From assembly GCA_033239125.1 (NCBI GenBank), contig BSWB01000004.1, positions 34,159,501 through 34,223,500 on the forward strand: DNA of 64,000 nucleotides, written 5' to 3'. Below the pieces are notes generated by a model. The model was given only the letters and a program-made list of their open reading frames with translations, was not told where the DNA came from and ran no database searches. Below, one piece after another: positions 59,245-64,000 of this stretch (the first letter of the stretch is position 1; every line of letters begins with the position of its first letter). Origin of the DNA: Fagopyrum homotropicum. Its lineage: Eukaryota > Streptophyta > Magnoliopsida > Caryophyllales > Polygonaceae. The position numbers and the translations under genes were made by a program.

Positions 59245-59440
59245 AATACTAGATTTATGCCTACTAACAGCCAAGCCTGAGATACTTTGCAACACATTCA
59301 GACAATGCAGTAGAATTGAAGCAGATCCAACATCACCTCTGCAAAATAATATTACATCATCTACATAAGCTAAGTGCGTGATTTTCAACTTTTCACATTT
59401 CTGATGATAATTAAAATCAGATTCTGTAGTAGCTTATTTG
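59245..59440 (-). pseudogene. LINE reverse-transcriptase fragment inside the hAT-like element
   Basis: The minus-strand translation reads FNYHQKCEKLKITHLAYVDD followed by VILFCRGD and, later, LQSISGLAVSRHKSSIF. This is the catalytic (F/Y)xDD block of L1-type LINE RT with its flanking HPKC...ITHL and SGL...KS motifs. It is about 60 residues long, stop-bounded, and lies between the two right ends of the hAT-like element. Confidence 0.75.
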
Positions 59441-59457
59441 ATTAATCTGTAAAACGC

Positions 59458-59686
59458 GTTGTCTAGGACAAAGATAATAAAAACACAAATAGAGGTGCGG
59501 TTCTAGACCGCGGCTATAGTGTAACGTTTTTGAAAGAAATTTTTTTTTTTAAAAAAATAGTTGCCCTATAGGCGCGTCTATAACCGCGCATCTTTAGTTT
59601 TTTTTTTCTTTCAAAAATGTTACACTATAGCCGCGGTCTAGGACCGCACCTCTATTTGTGTTTTTATTATCTTTGTCCTAGACAAC
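59458..59686. repeat. Foldback with ~80-bp arms
   Basis: Arm 1 (59458-59537) and the reverse complement of arm 2 (59607-59686) are nearly identical, containing AATAGAGGTGCGG and GACCGCGGCTATAGTGTAAC. A second inverted pair, TAGTTGCCCTATAGGCG versus CGCCTATAGGGCAACTA, overlaps the loop and the 3' side. A diverged copy of one arm, plus the palindrome GGCGCGGTCTATGACCGCGC, lies at 58800-58940. Confidence 0.9.
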
Positions 59687-59884
59687 GCCTATAGGGCAAC
59701 TATTTTTTAAAAAAAAAAAAAATTTTAGGCGCGGTCGTTAATGTTTTTTTTATTTATTTTTGTTTATTGTAAGTAAATGACATATTAACTTTGTTTTTAT
59801 CGCTACTTTATTTTCATAAATATATTTATCGAAAATAAAATTTCGCCCCCTTCTAAAAATCCTGCGGCCGCCACCGGTTACTAT

Positions 59885-60720
59885 TATAGTTTTCAAAAAG
59901 GCCTAGTTTTTAAAATTGTTAAAAAAATTTAGATCGAAATGGCCGAATATCAATATGATGAACAACTTGGTCTACTCACAACCTCCTCCTCCGTACCGGA
60001 CACCACCTCCGCCACTATGCTTCTTCCACTTCTGCCAATTTCCACCACCGTACTTGGTTAAGCCTTCTCAGCGACGCAAGCAGCGAAGGAGTTGGCAGCA
60101 ATGAGAGAGGTTGGACTTTTAATCGCCGCTCGTTATCCGTAAAGTAGAAGCAGAGACGAAGCCTGAGTGCCGCCACTTCTTTACACCAAAAACGAAGAGA
60201 TGAAGGTGATGGGAATGAGGGCTGCACAAATGGATTTTAGGATTTATAAAATAGGGAGATTACGAATAATAAGATTTGCAATTTGAAAATAATATTTTAG
60301 GGTTTATATATAAGAGGAAATTGTAGTTTTGTACTACGATTTCTCATCGTATCTATATTCGGCCAATTCGATCTAATTTTATATAGCTATATAAGCCGTA
60401 GTACAAAACTACGGTTTTATATACTAAAAGAAAATTCAGTAAATTGAAGTTTGAAATTGTGGTTTACGTACAAAAAAATCTAAAACAAAACCGTGGGTTA
60501 CCGTTTACTCATTTAAAAACGTAATTTTAAATGGCCAATTTTGGTAACTAGATCTTTTTGAAAAAGTATAGTAGTAACTAGACTTTTTAATGTTTCAATT
60601 AATTAAATATATCCCAACCTTTTGTATATTTATTCTCAAACTCGACGGCTTATATAAAATAACTTATATAATAATTAATTTCAAACTTCAGTTTACTGAA
60701 GTAATTTATGGATTAATATC
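59885..60720. repeat. Inverted-repeat region around a proline/arginine-rich segment
   Basis: The reverse complement of 60540-60660 matches the hAT flanks (58430-58481 and 59885-59935): for example GAGTTTGAGAATAAATAT and TTTTTCAAAAAG. AGATCGAAATGGCCGAATAT (59930) is mirrored near 60346-60376. The enclosed 59950-60240 is GC-richer, with CCTCCTCCGTACCGGACACC-type sequence; short frames on both strands but no recognised domain. Confidence 0.5.
60323..60412. repeat. Perfect 16-bp inverted repeat
   Basis: GTAGTTTTGTACTACG (60323-60338) and CGTAGTACAAAACTAC (60397-60412), with a 58-nt loop. Confidence 0.9.
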
Positions 60721-62110
60721 TTTAGATTTTCATGTATTAGTTTCTATTGTCTTGAAAATAAGACTAACAAATTCAAAAAAATTTCTCTAAAATATTCTAA
60801 CAAATATATTTTTTTTCTACAATTAATTCTACTGGCTATCTCATCCACAAATTTATAACAATCTAAAGACTGCCATAACTATCATACATAAATATTCAAG
60901 CAATTCATAAATAAATATCAACATAACATCATAGATCAATGTAGTTAGGCTCTTCAGACCCTAAACACATTGAATTTAGTCAAGCATACCTTGTAATAAA
61001 TTCAAAACTTTATTAATCAAAGATAAAAGTGTAGTCGATCGGCCACGGATGGCTCAGTCGATCGGCCTACTATAGTAACTTTCGTCGGATATTGAAATTC
61101 TCAAATGAAATCTGAATGAAAACCCCTAAGGTTAAATGTCTTATTTATAGGGAGGATGTCATACATAATCCTCCTAATATTTTCAAAGATGTATCAAATA
61201 TACCAAAACCTATCTTCTAATAAGATAAAATTTCTCCATACTAGATAACTATAAAGCAAAAACGTCCAATTGGACGGGCCAAAATATGGACCGAAGTAAA
61301 AGGAATAAGGGTAAGGAAGATAGACGTCGAACTGAAGAGCGTCGACGATTGACCAATCGATAAGCCTGGTGGGTCCCAATCGATCGGCTAATCCAAGAAA
61401 TATTGCAAAATTATTTGCTCTTGAACCGTTGTCATGTGTGAGTCATGTGCTGGATGAATGGAGTTCAGTTGTTTGGCTAAGGAGGACCTGTTTGTATTTT
61501 AAATGTGTAAAAGTGAAATTTCAAGAAACAAGTTTTCCTAAATATCTAAACCAAGATCGCAGGTATAAAATAGGCAATACCTCTTGACGCATGAACCACT
61601 ATTTTGAAGGAGAGATCGAGAGTCTCAAATACAACTCTTCTAGTTAGTCCATCCGATTATAGATCTGGATCGACTTTGGACACTTGAATACTGGTACGAA
61701 TATCGAAAATAAATAATAGAGATCGAAAGAGAGTATTCAAGCAAGTGGTTGTGCATGTAAATCGAGAACGCTACGGCATCAATTTTGTACTTATATCTCT
61801 TTGCTATCCAATTGCTACCATTCTTTATGTACAAGCACTATGGAATATAATATATTAATCACATACATAATATCACATGTATATTGTATTCAACGTTCAT
61901 TTGCATTTCAATTCGCCAATTGAATTTGTAATTCAAATGCAATTCAATTCAGTGTCCCACATTTGAATGTGCAAATCAACGTTCTGATTCAATATCGAAT
62001 GAATCCGATCGAAGACAACCGAAATATATCTAATGGGGTGTTAATTTTGGCTCGGATTTCTCTTAGAAATCCCGTCTTTTATAATGCTTGCGGATATAAT
62101 TATTTTATAA
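60721..62110. other. Intergenic, nothing firmly recognised
   Basis: AT-rich. TCGATCGGCC occurs near 61035, 61072 and 61380. No gene, tRNA or clear element ends found by eye. Confidence 0.45.
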
Positions 62111-63828
62111 GAGCCTGAAATACATATTCATCAGAGGGAGTTGAACAACCGTCAGAGGAGATTGTTGAAGCTGATCAAGAACTTTGATCTTGAGATTTTG
62201 TATCACCTAGGGAAGGCGAATGTGGTCGCCGATGCTCTTAGTCGGAGGACACCTCCGGAGAAGGCGATAGCTCGTCTGACGGCACAACCTCGGTTAGAAA
62301 GGGATCTAGCCTAGCTAGAGGTCGATATTCAGCATCCAGACACGGACAAACACTTGTCCACTTTGGAGCTACTACCTGATCTGTTTGGAGAGATCCGATA
62401 GAAGCAAGAGAGGTGCCCGATGTTGACTAGGATCCGAGACAGGATGTCTCGAGGTAAGGCACCACAATTTACTATAGGTGCCGATGGAGTGATGAGACGC
62501 TATGAGCGTATATGTGTGTCGTCTAACAACGAGTTGAGACAAAGGATTTTGGGCTAGACTCACACTACACCCTACTCAATACACTTCGATGCTAGTAAGA
62601 TGTATAAGGACGTGAGACGTTCTTTTTGGTGGGGTGGTTTGAAGTCCTACGTAGCTAAATATGTAGCTCAGTGTGCGACTTGTCACCATGTCAAAGATTG
62701 AGCATTGTAGGACCGGAGAAAAGTTGCATCCATTACCGGTACCACAATGTTAGTGGGAGGACATTTTCATGGATTTTGTCACAAAATTTAGGCCTAGCAG
62801 AAGTTTTGATGTCATCTCGGTAGTAGTAGACCGACTGACAAAGACTGCACTCATTCCTATCAAGGAGATGTGGCCGGTGAGTCGGCTAGATGAGAAGTTT
62901 ACGAGACATTGTCAGACTCCAGGGGGTACCACGGACCATTGTTTCGATAGAGATGGACGATTTACCTCGAGATTTTGACAGTACGTGCATGCCGCATTGG
63001 GGACGAGTCTCCACTTTACTACATCGTATCATCCTCAAACTGACGGTCAGTCTGAGAGGACCATTCGGAACCTGTAGGACATGCTGAGAGTTTGTGTGTT
63101 AGATTGGGGACATGTATGATCATATCACCTTCCCTTGGTAGAGTTTTGATATAATAACAGTTGACATGCATCGATTGAGATGACTCCTTATGAGGCGTTG
63201 TATGGGCGGAGGTGACGTACACCTTTATGTTGGGACGAGCTTGGTAGTGCAGGCGGAGTAGCTCCAGAGAAGATATAGGACGACATCGCTCGAGTACCTC
63301 TGATCCGAGAGCATATGTTGGTAGTAGAGAGTTGTCAGAAATCCTACGCCGACAAGAGGTGCCGACCTCTAGAGTTTAGAGTGGGTGCCCAAATTTGGAT
63401 GAGAGTATCACCGACACGAGGTGTACGGTATTTCGGCATCAAGATGAAGCTAAGTCCTTGATATGTTAGACCTTTTGAAATTTTGGAGCGAGTCGGAGAG
63501 GTTGCATACCGACTAGCGCTACCTCCGACACTAGAGGGTGTTCACCTAGTCTTCCACGTGTCTTAGTTACGAGAGTATATAGTATACCCTAGGTATGTCA
63601 TCAGTTACGAGGATCTGATAGTAGATTCTGGTCATACTTTTGTAGAGCATCCAATAGAGGTCCTAGAGAGGATTATTAGACGCTTACGGTCAAAGGACAT
63701 ACCAATGCTACAAATTCAAAGGTCTAGACGGGAAGCCGATGAGGCTACATGGGAAACAGAGGATCATTAAGAGGAATTATCTTGAGTTTTATGAGGAGTT
63801 GGTTGCGACCTTAGGACCGACGGGTTAG
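62111..63828 (+). pseudogene. Decayed Tekay-type pol (RNase H end to chromodomain)
   Basis: Translates with many stops and frameshifts to the same domain order as 28072-29735: LKYIF and ELNNRQRR (RNase H end), GKANVVADALSRR, integrase zinc-binding FWWGGLKS...CATC, MDFVTKF, DRDGRFTSRF, HPQTDGQSERT, YADKRCRPLEFRVGAQ, ERVGEVAYRLALPP, and the chromodomain-like READEATWETED, ending GPTG. The left edge is abrupt, inside RNase H, so the copy is truncated. 63829-64000 should lead to a 3' LTR beyond the window. Confidence 0.88.
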
Positions 63829-64000
63829 TTCTCGGTTCCGTGCTTGTGTGATTTTATGTGTCCAGTTACTTGCTTTCATGCTTAGATGCTATATGATTGT
63901 GTTAGATCTTGTGGTGTCGCGTTATGTAGACTGAGTTTTGTAGCTATAGAAAGGTTAATACCTTCATGTGAAGAGGTCGATATACCTCGGTTTTAAACCG

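Larger units (their letters stand above)
58482..59876. mobile_element. hAT-like composite element with duplicated right end
   Basis: The left end is CAGGGGCGGCC; the right end, reverse complemented, is CGGTGGCGGCCGCAGG. 8-bp flanks GTTACTAC (58474-58481) and GTTACTAT (59877-59884) match 7 of 8. A second, internal right end (CGGCCGCCACTG) stops at 59095, followed by GTCACAAC (6 of 8). The two right ends share about 150 bp (58920-59095 versus 59728-59876). No transposase. It carries a LINE RT fragment and a long foldback. Confidence 0.65.

Noticed and set aside
59916..60227. Frames on both strands (62 and 70 codons)
   Set aside because: Kept only as a possible captured fragment. No start context, domain or splice pattern supports a gene.

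Overview
This is plant nuclear DNA, most likely from a dicot: AT-rich, intron-bearing genes sit between long transposon-derived tracts. I cannot name the species. Only two ordinary host genes can be defended, both on the minus strand and both with exon models that stay in frame: a hydroxyproline O-galactosyltransferase of the galectin + GT31 type (CDS 46750-49903, 7 coding exons, 676 aa) and a kelch-repeat protein (CDS 54030-56341, 7 exons, 524 aa). They are separated by about 2 kb that holds the galactosyltransferase 5' UTR exon, a ~50-bp tandem repeat in its promoter, and a short Helitron.

The left 40 kb is a stack of LTR retrotransposons whose order can be read from exact 5-bp target-site duplications (TSDs). 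An old minus-strand LTR (39994 down to 39072, continuing from 8415 downward) was split by an outer element (8416-39066, TSD CATGT). Its 5' LTR was then split by a second element (8719-18409, TSD TCTGG), and its internal region was split by a third, minus-strand element (24939-36222, TSD GTTTT). The third is a Tekay/Del-type Ty3-gypsy chromovirus with gag, two zinc knuckles, protease, RT, RNase H, integrase and a chromodomain, broken only by one stop codon and one frameshift. The other two have ~2.67-kb LTRs that are about 99% identical by eye, yet their ~4.3-kb internal regions are decayed gag-pol. They look like non-autonomous passengers of a Tekay-type driver.

Left of the stack (1-8415) are degenerate 15-16-bp minisatellites, a gypsy LTR relic containing a MITE in a TA microsatellite, and other LTR fragments. 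From 40 to 45 kb there is a Tourist-like MITE and a broken Mutator-like element with a spliced transposase gene. From 56.6 to 64 kb there is a 5'-truncated LINE tail, a hAT-like composite element that carries a LINE reverse-transcriptase fragment and a long foldback, an inverted-repeat region, and a decayed Tekay pol relic that runs to the right edge.

The two host genes do not obviously work together. I did not find a previously undescribed enzymatic system. The strongest candidates for novelty are the pair of non-autonomous retroelements with young LTRs and dead interiors, a hairpin conserved between LTR families, the hAT/LINE/foldback composite, and the repeated MYB/site II-like module upstream of the galactosyltransferase.
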